Source: JBCBSS01 sp039819065
GTDB lineage: Bacteria > Bacteroidota > Bacteroidia > Cytophagales > Cyclobacteriaceae
Length of the DNA stretch: 64,000 bases
Direction: 5' to 3'
NCBI GenBank assembly: GCA_039819065.1
Contig: JBCBSS010000010.1
Location: 25,962-89,961, forward strand
In this document: piece after piece, positions 7,723 to 16,003 of the stretch
Numbering within the stretch: the stretch's first letter is position 1
Layout: the number at the start of each line of letters is the position of its first letter
Notes under the pieces: model-generated
Database searches by the model: none
Seen by the model: only the letters and a program-made list of their open reading frames with translations
Told to the model about the DNA's origin: nothing
Position numbers and translations under genes: made by a program

Positions 7723-8619
7723 TCAAATTTGCAGTAAAACTTTCCAGGCTTTTTCCACTTCATCGTCACGAAGGTATTGTTGCGCCAATTGATGAAGGTG
7801 ATATTCTAATGAATCACGATCATTCTGAAACCTCTTAAATAGATCTTGTATAGCAGGATCACTTTTGAAAGCTTCCACTTCAGCTGTAGACGGAAGTTGG
7901 TGAACATTCCCCAAGCGACCAAGGTTATTGCCGGTAAGTACCTCACTATTACGAATATGCTCGGGAATCTGATCTACGCCCATGCCGAGATCACGGTTAG
8001 GCCTAGGCACTGATATAATGGATTCAGGAATAACCCTGCAATACAAATTCCCACCCATTCTAGAAATGTAGTCCATCTTAAATGGGTCAATCTTTCCCTT
8101 CTCGTCTAAGATTTCCTCATTGACATGCATCATCAGCACTTCGCATACCACCAAGTTACCGGCACCGCCTTCATTACCGAGTTTGACCACTTGCGTCACT
8201 TTGCACTCAAAGGCCACCGGTGACTCTTTGACACGGGGTGGTTTGACCAATTCAGAAGTTTCTTGCGTAAAACCCGCTTTGACAAACTCGTTCACATCCT
8301 TGGCATATTCTGCGCTGGAAAGAGACATTTGCTCCACCATCGGATAATTGGCAATATTGATCACAACCTCATCCACTTCTAATACATTTTCAAGTGTGTG
8401 CTTGTTGGTATTGTCCCTGGCTCTTGAAGTAGGCGAGAATACTAAAACCGGTGGATTAGCACTGAAACAATTAAAAAAACTGTATGGACTTAGATTGACA
8501 TTCCCTTGCTTATCAACGGTGCTGGCAAAAGCAACTGGCCTAGGTGCTACCGCACTGATCAAATAGCCATAAAACTCTCCCGTAGAAAGATCCTGTGGAC
8601 TGATTTTCTTCATAGTCAT
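7723..8619 (-). CDS. Flavin reductase-like FMN-binding protein
   Basis: Belongs to the flavin reductase-like/DIM6-NTAB split-barrel family. The core (about 10-200) holds the typical opening GFYGYLISAVAPRPVAFAST and the NLSPYSFFNCFSANPP segment that contact FMN. Such proteins reduce free flavin for a partner monooxygenase, or act as hydrolases or oxygenases. At 298 residues it has about 90 extra C-terminal residues beyond the FMN domain. It follows fahA by 9 bp, so an associated role in aromatic amino-acid catabolism is a fair inference. The start could be Met1 or Met3 (ATG-ACT-ATG). Confidence 0.85.
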   Translation of the reverse strand: MTMKKISPQDLSTGEFYGYLISAVAPRPVAFASTVDKQGNVNLSPYSFFNCFSANPPVLVFSPTSRARDNTNKHTLENVLEVDEVVINIANYPMVEQMSLSSAEYAKDVNEFVKAGFTQETSELVKPPRVKESPVAFECKVTQVVKLGNEGGAGNLVVCEVLMMHVNEEILDEKGKIDPFKMDYISRMGGNLYCRVIPESIISVPRPNRDLGMGVDQIPEHIRNSEVLTGNNLGRLGNVHQLPSTAEVEAFKSDPAIQDLFKRFQNDRDSLEYHLHQLAQQYLRDDEVEKAWKVLLQI

Positions 8620-8628
8620 TATTTAAAA

Positions 8629-9903
8629 TTATACAGCAGGCAATACCTGATTCCTTAATTCGCCAAAACCTACTCTTATGCCGTTTCTAATGCCATAGCC
8701 TCTCATAATCACGGTATCACCATCTTCCAAAAAGCTTCTTTCAGCTCCATTTTCTAAAAGAACTGGCTCTTTTCCATTCATGGTTAATTCGAGCATTGAG
8801 CCGAATGCCCCTTTCTCTTTACCACTGATCGTTCCTGACGCATATAAATCACCCACGGCCAGGTTACAGCCATTGACCGTGTGATGAGCCAGTTGCTGGC
8901 AGATGTTCCAATACATATGCTTGAAGTTGGTGCGACAGACCGTAGTTTCTACCTCCTGATGAGGTTTTATACCTACCTCAAGCGCTAAATCAAAATTTCT
9001 ATCCCCTTGATATTGAAGATAAGGTAATACTTCAGGTTCTTGCTTCGGCCCTTCTGTTCTAAAGGAAGCCAAAGCCTCCAAGGTAACTATCCAGGGCGAA
9101 ATAGTTGAGGCAAAGTTCTTTCCTAAAAATGGCCCTAGTGGGACATACTCCCATACCTGAATATCGCGCGCTGACCAGTCATTGAAGAGCACAAAACCGA
9201 AAATGAATGCTTCCGCCTCATCCGTAGCAATGCTAGAACCAATGTCAGTGTCCTGATTGGTAACAAAAGCCAGCTCCAATTCGAAATCCAGTTTTTGGGT
9301 AGGTCCAAATTGCGGATTTTCCTGATCGGGAAACTTGAGTTGTCCTTTGGGACGTAACACATCCACACCGCTTACCATAATTGAGGACGCCCTGCCATGA
9401 TAGGCAATGGGCATATGGCTCCAATTGGGCAATAAAGCTTTATCGGGATCACGGAACATGCTACCTACATTGGTTGCGTGTTCTTTGCTAGAATAAAAGT
9501 CACTGTAGTTCTTAACCTCAATCGGCATTAGCATGTTGACCTCTGATGTGTAAATCAAAACCTTCTCTCTGGCGGATTCATTTGACCTTAATTCGTCGTT
9601 GTCATCTCTGAATATCATCGACACCCGCTCTCTTAAAGCATTGGTCGAAGCCTTACCCAAAGCGATAAAGTCATTCAAATACCTTTGATCGAATATGCCT
9701 TCTGGCAAATTGAGGTCTTGGAAATACCCACGCATTTGCAATTGGTTCAAATCAATTATCTGATCGCCAATGATCGTACCCGCCTGTGGTTCCCCTCCTT
9801 CTTTCTGGAAAATGCCGAATGGTATATTCTGGATAGGAAAATCCGAATTCTCATCGACTTTAATCCATGATTTTAATGACGGATCGTTTGCATTTTCAGG
9901 CAT
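8629..9903 (-). CDS. fahA: Fumarylacetoacetase
   Basis: Hydrolyses 4-fumarylacetoacetate to fumarate and acetoacetate, the last step of tyrosine/phenylalanine breakdown. The 424-residue length matches the two-domain eukaryote-like enzyme. Recognisable active-site elements are SDFYSSKEHATNVGSMFR (metal Asp and catalytic His), the paired glutamates in DFELELAFV and the aspartates of NDWSARDIQ. It heads a two-gene unit with the flavin reductase. The upstream enzymes (homogentisate dioxygenase, HPPD) are not in this window. A -7-like TACATTTG lies just before the start. Confidence 0.95.
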   Translation of the reverse strand: MPENANDPSLKSWIKVDENSDFPIQNIPFGIFQKEGGEPQAGTIIGDQIIDLNQLQMRGYFQDLNLPEGIFDQRYLNDFIALGKASTNALRERVSMIFRDDNDELRSNESAREKVLIYTSEVNMLMPIEVKNYSDFYSSKEHATNVGSMFRDPDKALLPNWSHMPIAYHGRASSIMVSGVDVLRPKGQLKFPDQENPQFGPTQKLDFELELAFVTNQDTDIGSSIATDEAEAFIFGFVLFNDWSARDIQVWEYVPLGPFLGKNFASTISPWIVTLEALASFRTEGPKQEPEVLPYLQYQGDRNFDLALEVGIKPHQEVETTVCRTNFKHMYWNICQQLAHHTVNGCNLAVGDLYASGTISGKEKGAFGSMLELTMNGKEPVLLENGAERSFLEDGDTVIMRGYGIRNGIRVGFGELRNQVLPAV

Positions 9904-9919
9904 AGGGCATCCTTTTATC

Positions 9920-9927
9920 CAAATGTA
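9920..9927 (-). promoter_or_regulatory. Candidate -7 element for fahA
   Basis: Read on the minus strand this is TACATTTG, an exact fit to the Bacteroidota -7 consensus TAnnTTTG. A TTG lies 22 bp upstream (9950-9952), 3 bp wider than the ideal spacing. The predicted leader is under 10 nt, so this is tentative. Confidence 0.3.
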
Positions 9928-9945
9928 ATAACTTTAAGCTTCTAT

Positions 9946-11307
9946 ATGCCAAAAAGCGCTTTTCCACCGGCCTTCGTCAAGAACATGAGCAGTTTGCTAG
10001 GCTCCGAGGTCGATTCGTTTTTTGATGCTTTAGAAGAACCGGCTCCGACCAGCATAAGGAAAAACCCATTCAAAAAACCCATCATCTCCTCAGACGAAAA
10101 AGTGGGTTGGGCAGAACAAGGCATTTACCTTCCCGAGCGGCCTTCCTTTACCTTGGACCCATTATTTCACGGTGGCACTTACTATGTTCAGGAGACTAGT
10201 TCTATGTTTCTGGAACAAGCCTTTTCACAGCATGTAAGTGAAGGAGAACCCTTGAAAGTGCTTGATTTATGTGCGGCGCCAGGCGGTAAATCAACGCACT
10301 TGGCTAGCCTCATCAATGGAGACAGTTTACTAGTAAGCAATGAAGTCATCCAATCAAGGGCCAATATCCTAAGTGAAAACTTGCAGAAATGGGGCACGCC
10401 AAATGTTGTTATCACACAAAACGACCCTTCAAGATTTACTCCCCTGACCAACTTATTTGACGTTATACTGGTCGATGCACCTTGCTCAGGCGAGGGGTTA
10501 TTCAGAAGGGATAAAAAGGCGGTCGCCGAATGGTCTGAAGAGTCCGTCAAGTTATGCAGCCAACGCCAAAAACGCATTCTTATGGATGTATGGCCCGCCT
10601 TAAAGCCGGGAGGAGTGCTAATCTATAGCACCTGCACCTACAATCGTAGCGAAAACGAAGAGAATCTGCATTGGTTGAAAGAGCAAGAAGATTTCGAATC
10701 GCTACCTATTACATTAGCATCAAATTGGGGTGTGCAAGAGGTGAATGAAAAAGATGTATTTGCTTATCGGTTCTTTCCACATTTCCTCAAAGGTGAAGGG
10801 CTTTTTTATAGTGTATTGAAAAAAGCGGACGATATCGGTCATGAACCGAATATGCGAGTAAAACGACCTCAATACATCAAAAGCAAAGCTCATCAACATT
10901 TAAATAACGATTGGTTAATCAACAGTGATGATCGTACAATATTGGAGCGAGGTCAACAAGTTCTATCCTTCCAAATAGATCAGCTTGTGCTGCTTAATTA
11001 CCTGACTGAGAAACTTTCAGTAATACACGCAGGCATTGATTTGGGAGAGGTAGGCAGAAAGGAAGTCATTCCTTCCGCTGCATTGGCTTTGAGTAACAAC
11101 ATCAATAGGGGGAATTTCACTGAGTATGGCTTGGACGAAAGCACAGCCCTGAAATACCTTAAAAAAGAGGCTATTTATCTTGAAGGGCTAGCACAAGGCT
11201 GGGTTTTGGTCAACTACCAAGATACTCCTCTAGGATGGTGTAAGCATTTGGGCAATCGAACCAATAACTATTTCCCCAAACCATGGCGTATCAGGATGGA
11301 CATCTGA
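9946..11307 (+). CDS. rRNA cytosine-C5 methyltransferase, RsmB/RsmF type
   Basis: SAM-dependent RNA m5C methyltransferase of the NOL1/NOP2/Sun family, probably acting on 16S rRNA. Motif I is LDLCAAPGGKSTHLASL (about 106-122), motif IV VDAPCSGEGLFRRD with one conserved Cys, and motif VI STCTYNRSENE with the catalytic Cys. A C-terminal extension of about 150 residues ends in an RsmF-like RNA-binding region (GWCKHLGNRTNNYFPKPWRI). Length (453) agrees with RsmF/YebU. Divergent from fahA by only 42 bp. Confidence 0.9.
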   Translation: MPKSAFPPAFVKNMSSLLGSEVDSFFDALEEPAPTSIRKNPFKKPIISSDEKVGWAEQGIYLPERPSFTLDPLFHGGTYYVQETSSMFLEQAFSQHVSEGEPLKVLDLCAAPGGKSTHLASLINGDSLLVSNEVIQSRANILSENLQKWGTPNVVITQNDPSRFTPLTNLFDVILVDAPCSGEGLFRRDKKAVAEWSEESVKLCSQRQKRILMDVWPALKPGGVLIYSTCTYNRSENEENLHWLKEQEDFESLPITLASNWGVQEVNEKDVFAYRFFPHFLKGEGLFYSVLKKADDIGHEPNMRVKRPQYIKSKAHQHLNNDWLINSDDRTILERGQQVLSFQIDQLVLLNYLTEKLSVIHAGIDLGEVGRKEVIPSAALALSNNINRGNFTEYGLDESTALKYLKKEAIYLEGLAQGWVLVNYQDTPLGWCKHLGNRTNNYFPKPWRIRMDI

Positions 11308-11595
11308 TTGTATAGCACTCACGCTTCTACGGTTCATGACTAGGGTTGTTTAAAAGCCTCTTAATCTGACGCTTCGTTTTTTCAAAACTTACTCCGGCCA
11401 TATGATTAGCCAATAAATCCAAGCTTTTCCAAGTGTCCTTTCGGTTATCTATGTTTTCTTAACCGCACGTCTTAATTTTGCCAGCTGCATTGCGAAAACA
11501 TACCCTACTGGATGATTGCCTAAAGTACAATTTCACCAATCGGGCTTGATCGCGATAAAAAGCACTTAAACAACTAAACTCAATTAGTCCTAAGA
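11308..11595. other. Intergenic before valS, possible gene remnant
   Basis: This 288-bp gap carries a short minus-strand frame (11327-11401, 24 codons) whose peptide (AGVSFEKTKRQIKRLLNNPS) looks protein-like. The frame stays open upstream to about 11460, but without a start codon. A TAnnTTTG-type TAATTTTG on the plus strand (11473-11480) could belong to a valS promoter, though no TTG sits at the right distance. I see no tRNA or T-box-like structure. Confidence 0.4.
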
Positions 11596-14280
11596 ATGGA
11601 TTTATCAACAAAGTACGATCCCACGAAGGTGGAAGACAAATGGTACCAATACTGGATGGACCACAAGTTTTTCCACGCAAAGCCTAACCCTGACAAGGAG
11701 CCTTATTCTATAGTAATCCCTCCTCCGAACGTGACAGGTGTGCTACACATGGGACACATGCTCAACAATACCATTCAGGACATTCTAATTCGAAAAGCCC
11801 GCATGGAGGGCAAAGAGGCTTGTTGGGTACCGGGTACTGACCACGCTTCTATCGCCACCGAAGCCAAGGTTGTAAAGATGCTTCGCGAACAAGGCATTAA
11901 GAAAAGTGACTTGAGCAGAGACGAATTTCTGAAGCATGCCTGGGAATGGACGGATAAGTATGGCGGTATCATTCTGGAGCAACTCAAAAAATTAGGGGCT
12001 TCATGCGACTGGGATAGAACAGCCTTTACTTTAGACGATGGCTATTATAAAGGTGTTATCCGGGTGTTCGTTGACCTGTACAAAAAGGGGTATATCTACC
12101 GTGGTCTACGTATGGTCAACTGGGATGTCGAGGCCAAAACTGCCGTTTCTAACGAGGAGGTTATCTACAATGAAAACGGGGAAGTTTCTAAACTTTATTC
12201 CGTTAAGTATCAGATACAAGGGGAGGACGAGCATGTCGTTATCGCTACGCAGCGACCTGAAACAATATTGGGTGATACAGCCATTGCCGTAAATCCGAAA
12301 GACGAACGCTTCAAACACTTAATTGGCAAAAAAGCGCTCGTACCTTTCATTAATAGGGAAATTCCAATCATTGGGGATGATTATGTAGAACTTGATTTTG
12401 GTACCGGTTGTCTGAAAGTGACGCCTGCACACGACCCTAATGACTATGAAATAGGAATCAGACATGGCTTAGAGATCATAGATACTATTAACGATGATGG
12501 TACTTTAAACGAGAAATGTGAGCTGCCAAAATATGTGGGTATGGAGCGTTTCAAGGCCAGAAAAGAGATAATCAAAGATTTGGATGAAGCTGGTCTGCTG
12601 GTTGGTGAAGAAGAGTTTACTACCAGAATTGGTCGCTCGGAAAGAACTAATACTGTGATTGAGCCCAAGCTATCGCTACAGTGGTTCATCAAGATGAAAG
12701 AGGTTTCCAGAAAAGCCCATCAGGTCGTCATGGATGACGAAATCGTATTGTATCCATCTAAGTTCAAAAATACATACAACCACTGGATGGAGAATGTACG
12801 TGATTGGTGTATTTCCAGGCAATTGTGGTGGGGACAGCGTATTCCAGCCTTCTACTTTGGTACCAGAGAAGACGATTTTGTTGTGGCCGAAACACCGGAA
12901 GAAGCGTTGACATTGGCTCAAGAGAAATCTGGCAATCCAAACCTTAAGGCTGAAGATTTGAATCAGGACCCGGACGTACTGGATACCTGGGCCTCTTCAT
13001 GGTTGTTCCCATTAGCGGTATTCGACGGTTTTAACAATGAGTACTACGATCAGGAAAAAGGCAAGATCATCAGTGGCAAAAACGCTGACCTGGACTACTT
13101 CTATCCTACCGATGCGCTGGTAACTGCCCCTGAGATATTGTTCTTCTGGGTAGCCAGAATGATCATAGCCGGGTATGAATACAAAGGAGATAAGCCATTT
13201 AAAAACGTATATCTTACCGGTATTGTAAGGGACAAGCAGCGCAGAAAGATGTCCAAGCAATTGGGCAATTCTCCTGACCCACTCGACCTGATCAAAGAAT
13301 ATGGTGCGGATGGTGTAAGAACCGGAATGCTCTTCAGTTCTCCGGCTGGAAACGACCTGTTGTTTGACATCAAGTTGGTAGAACAAGGCAAAAAATTCTC
13401 CAACAAGATCTGGAATGCCATGAGGTTGGTTAAAGGCTGGGAGATAGACGATTCTATAACGGTGGACAATAGTAAGGCCATCAATTGGTTTGAATCACGG
13501 TTCAATCAGGCTTTGGCTGAAATTGAAGATCACTTTTCAAAATTCAGAATGTCCGATGCTTTGCAAAGCATGTACAAGCTTGTGTGGGATGAGTTCTGTT
13601 CATGGTATCTAGAAATGGCTAAACCGGATTATGGCAAACCTGTAGACCGCAAAACTTATGATAAAACAGTTGAGTTCTTTGAGCTGGTTTTGAGGTTGGC
13701 TCACCCTTTTATGCCTTTCATCACTGAAGAAATTTGGCACATATTAAAAGAAAGAAGTGAAAAAGATTGCGTAATCATCGCTCCTTGGCCGACAGCCGGT
13801 GATTTTGACAATCAGATAATCGAGGACGCGAATTTAGCGTTTGAGGTAATCTCGCAAATCAGAAACATTAGAGCCTCAAAAGGCATCTCTCCCAATGAGA
13901 CACTAGCAGAGTTATTCTTAAAGTGTGAAAACCCTGCTAAGTACCAACAATTTGAATCTGCTATCAAGAAATTAGCCAATGTGGCTGAAATCAAAACGAC
14001 ACAAGATAAAGTAGAAGGCGCTGCTGGTTTTATAGTGAAGTCAGACGAATTTTTCCTTCCAATGGAAGAGGATATCAATGTGGAAGAGGAAATTGAGAAG
14101 GTAAAGAAAGAGTTGGAATACGCTAAGGGCTTCAAAACGAGCGTTGATAAAAAGCTAAGCAATGAGAGATTTGTTAATAACGCTCCACCGGCTGTAGTGG
14201 AAAAGGAGCGTCAAAAACTGGCTGATGCGGAAGCAAAGATCAAAGTGCTGGAAGAGAACCTTCAGAGCCTTACAAAATAG
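11596..14280 (+). CDS. valS: Valyl-tRNA synthetase
   Basis: Class I aminoacyl-tRNA synthetase charging tRNA-Val. The HIGH motif is HMGH (51-54) after PPPNVTGVL; the KMSKS loop is KMSKQ (near 551) in KMSKQLGNSPDPLDL. The large CP1 editing domain (about 200-410) removes mischarged threonine. An anticodon-binding domain follows, then a C-terminal coiled coil from about 820 (EEEIEKVKKELEYAK), typical of ValRS and not of IleRS. The N-terminal TKYDPTKVEDKWYQYW is also characteristic. Length (894) is normal. A rho-independent terminator lies directly downstream. Confidence 0.97.
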   Translation: MDLSTKYDPTKVEDKWYQYWMDHKFFHAKPNPDKEPYSIVIPPPNVTGVLHMGHMLNNTIQDILIRKARMEGKEACWVPGTDHASIATEAKVVKMLREQGIKKSDLSRDEFLKHAWEWTDKYGGIILEQLKKLGASCDWDRTAFTLDDGYYKGVIRVFVDLYKKGYIYRGLRMVNWDVEAKTAVSNEEVIYNENGEVSKLYSVKYQIQGEDEHVVIATQRPETILGDTAIAVNPKDERFKHLIGKKALVPFINREIPIIGDDYVELDFGTGCLKVTPAHDPNDYEIGIRHGLEIIDTINDDGTLNEKCELPKYVGMERFKARKEIIKDLDEAGLLVGEEEFTTRIGRSERTNTVIEPKLSLQWFIKMKEVSRKAHQVVMDDEIVLYPSKFKNTYNHWMENVRDWCISRQLWWGQRIPAFYFGTREDDFVVAETPEEALTLAQEKSGNPNLKAEDLNQDPDVLDTWASSWLFPLAVFDGFNNEYYDQEKGKIISGKNADLDYFYPTDALVTAPEILFFWVARMIIAGYEYKGDKPFKNVYLTGIVRDKQRRKMSKQLGNSPDPLDLIKEYGADGVRTGMLFSSPAGNDLLFDIKLVEQGKKFSNKIWNAMRLVKGWEIDDSITVDNSKAINWFESRFNQALAEIEDHFSKFRMSDALQSMYKLVWDEFCSWYLEMAKPDYGKPVDRKTYDKTVEFFELVLRLAHPFMPFITEEIWHILKERSEKDCVIIAPWPTAGDFDNQIIEDANLAFEVISQIRNIRASKGISPNETLAELFLKCENPAKYQQFESAIKKLANVAEIKTTQDKVEGAAGFIVKSDEFFLPMEEDINVEEEIEKVKKELEYAKGFKTSVDKKLSNERFVNNAPPAVVEKERQKLADAEAKIKVLEENLQSLTK

Positions 14281-14290
14281 GACTTTGTTT

Positions 14291-14325
14291 GAAAGGCATT
14301 TCTGGATAGAAGTGCCTTTTTCTTT
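14291..14325 (+). terminator. Rho-independent terminator after valS
   Basis: AAAGGCATTTCT and AGAAGTGCCTTT form a stem with one mismatch around GGAT, followed by TTCTTTC. It lies 11 bp after the valS stop, between convergent genes, so it may serve both strands. Confidence 0.7.
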
Positions 14326-14331
14326 CATCAA

Positions 14332-15564
14332 TCAGCCCTCATAACGGGCAGCCATGAGCAATTCCAGGTCTTTGCATTTGAAGCCAAACTTATGGGCAAT
14401 ATGCTCGTTAGTAACGCTTCCTTTGAAAGCATAAACACCACGCATAAACCATTTGTACTTAAAGATCATTTCTTCAATTCCTCCTTCTTCACCGGCCCGT
14501 AGTATAGTAGGTGTGAAAATGTTGCTCAATGCTGTAGTAGCAGTGCGTGCTACTCTCGAGGTGATGTTAGGCACACAATAGTGTATCACATCGTACTTTC
14601 TGAATATGGGCTCGTTGTGAGTCGTCATTTCTGACGTCTCAATACAGCCTCCGTGATCAATGCTAAGGTCGATAATGATTGAACCAGGCTTCATAGCAGC
14701 CACCATTTCTTCTGTAACCACTTGTCTACCTTTTCCATTTTCAGGCCTTAAGGCCCCGATCACTACATCAGCACCCTTGAGCGATTCACTGAGTAGAACG
14801 GTATCAATGGTAGAAGTATATACTTGCTGCGCCAAAGCATGCTTAATTCTCCTCAATCGATAAATATGATTGTCAAAAATCTGAATGTCTGCGCCAAGTC
14901 CCAAAGCCGCACGAGCCGCATACTCCCCTACTGTTCCGGCACCTAGAATGAGTACCTTGGTGGGGGGCACACCGGTTATTCCACCTAGAATAACGCCTTT
15001 GCCATCATTGACACTACTCAAATATTCTGCTGCAATAAGCATTACCGTACTACCGGCAATTTCGCTCATCGCTCTTACAATAGGTAGCCCTCGCACTTTA
15101 TCTTCTATGAACTCAAAGCCCAAAGCCAGTATGCGCTTCTGACAAATGGCTTTGACATATTCCGGACTTTGATTACCGGATTGGAAGGCCGACATGATGA
15201 TCTTACCTGGCTTGAGGTACTCGATTTCCTCCATTGTAGGAGGTTCGATCTTTAAAATGGCTTCTGCCTCATATACCTCTTTAGGCGAATACACAATCTT
15301 CGCACCGGCGTCGCTGTATTCTTTGTCACTGAACTTCGCTCCAAGGCCTGCCCCGGCTTCAATCCATATTTCATGACCATTGTTAACAAGGAGTGCGACG
15401 GCTTCTGGCGTCAGCGATATTCGTTTCTCTTGCAGAGATATCTCTTTGGGCAGTCCGATAAAAAATGACTTCTTCCCTCTTTTAATAGCCAGAAGGGACT
15501 CCTGTGGATAGAGCCTACTCTCCTGAGCCAGGGCCTGGAAGCCCGATTTTTGTGATTCACTCAT
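14332..15564 (-). CDS. ald: Alanine dehydrogenase
   Basis: NAD-dependent enzyme of the alanine dehydrogenase/transhydrogenase-alpha family, interconverting L-alanine and pyruvate plus ammonium. The N-terminal half has GLPKEISLQEKRISLTPEAV with the substrate-binding Arg and ILKIEPP with a catalytic Lys. The Rossmann glycine motif is VLILGAGTVGEYAAR (about 203-217), and DLSIDHGG carries the conserved Asp. At 410 residues it is about 35 longer than usual at the N-terminus, which is common in Bacteroidota. Its start overlaps the end of tsaE by 8 nt, indicating translational coupling in porX-tsaE-ald. A transhydrogenase subunit is less likely because no beta subunit is near. Confidence 0.85.
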   Translation of the reverse strand: MSESQKSGFQALAQESRLYPQESLLAIKRGKKSFFIGLPKEISLQEKRISLTPEAVALLVNNGHEIWIEAGAGLGAKFSDKEYSDAGAKIVYSPKEVYEAEAILKIEPPTMEEIEYLKPGKIIMSAFQSGNQSPEYVKAICQKRILALGFEFIEDKVRGLPIVRAMSEIAGSTVMLIAAEYLSSVNDGKGVILGGITGVPPTKVLILGAGTVGEYAARAALGLGADIQIFDNHIYRLRRIKHALAQQVYTSTIDTVLLSESLKGADVVIGALRPENGKGRQVVTEEMVAAMKPGSIIIDLSIDHGGCIETSEMTTHNEPIFRKYDVIHYCVPNITSRVARTATTALSNIFTPTILRAGEEGGIEEMIFKYKWFMRGVYAFKGSVTNEHIAHKFGFKCKDLELLMAARYEG

Positions 15565-16003
15565 ACTTTTCTAGTACAATCTTGCGTACATCATCACCTT
15601 CTACCGTAATCGAAATGGTCATGTGCTCGTCAGTCAATAATGAGGAAATCTTGGAGGGCCATTCTATAAAACAGTGATATCCGGAATCCAAATACTCCTC
15701 AATACCTATATCCAAAGCCTCAATTTCGTCCTTAATCCTGTAAAAGTCAAAATGATAAATAATATTATTATTTCCATCAACATATTCGTTGACCAAAGAA
15801 AAGGTAGGACTGCTCACATTATCCTCCACTCCAAGTGCCTCACATATCTGTCTAATCAACGTGGTTTTACCAGCACCAAGGTCGCCTTCCAGTAACCACA
15901 GTTTATGACCCTTCCCGAATGCAATGATTTCACCAGCCACTTGCGGTAATTGTGACAAACCTTCGCAAATGATCTCGTGCTGAGCCACTTTGCTATGCTC
16001 CAT
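15557..16003 (-). CDS. tsaE: tRNA threonylcarbamoyladenosine ATPase TsaE
   Basis: ATPase needed with TsaB, TsaD and TsaC to make the t6A modification of ANN-decoding tRNAs. The P-loop is GDLGAGKTTLI (about 40-50), followed by the family segment VSSPTFSLVNEY and a Walker-B-like HFDFYR. The C-terminal CFIEWPSKI matches TsaE. At 148 residues it is complete. It overlaps porX by 11 nt at its start and ald by 8 nt at its end, so all three should be on one message. Confidence 0.95.
   Translation of the reverse strand: MEHSKVAQHEIICEGLSQLPQVAGEIIAFGKGHKLWLLEGDLGAGKTTLIRQICEALGVEDNVSSPTFSLVNEYVDGNNNIIYHFDFYRIKDEIEALDIGIEEYLDSGYHCFIEWPSKISSLLTDEHMTISITVEGDDVRKIVLEKYE

Noticed and set aside
11459..11680. 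Minus-strand frame overlapping the start of valS
   Set aside because: It overlaps the conserved valS N-terminus on the opposite strand and has no recognisable domain.
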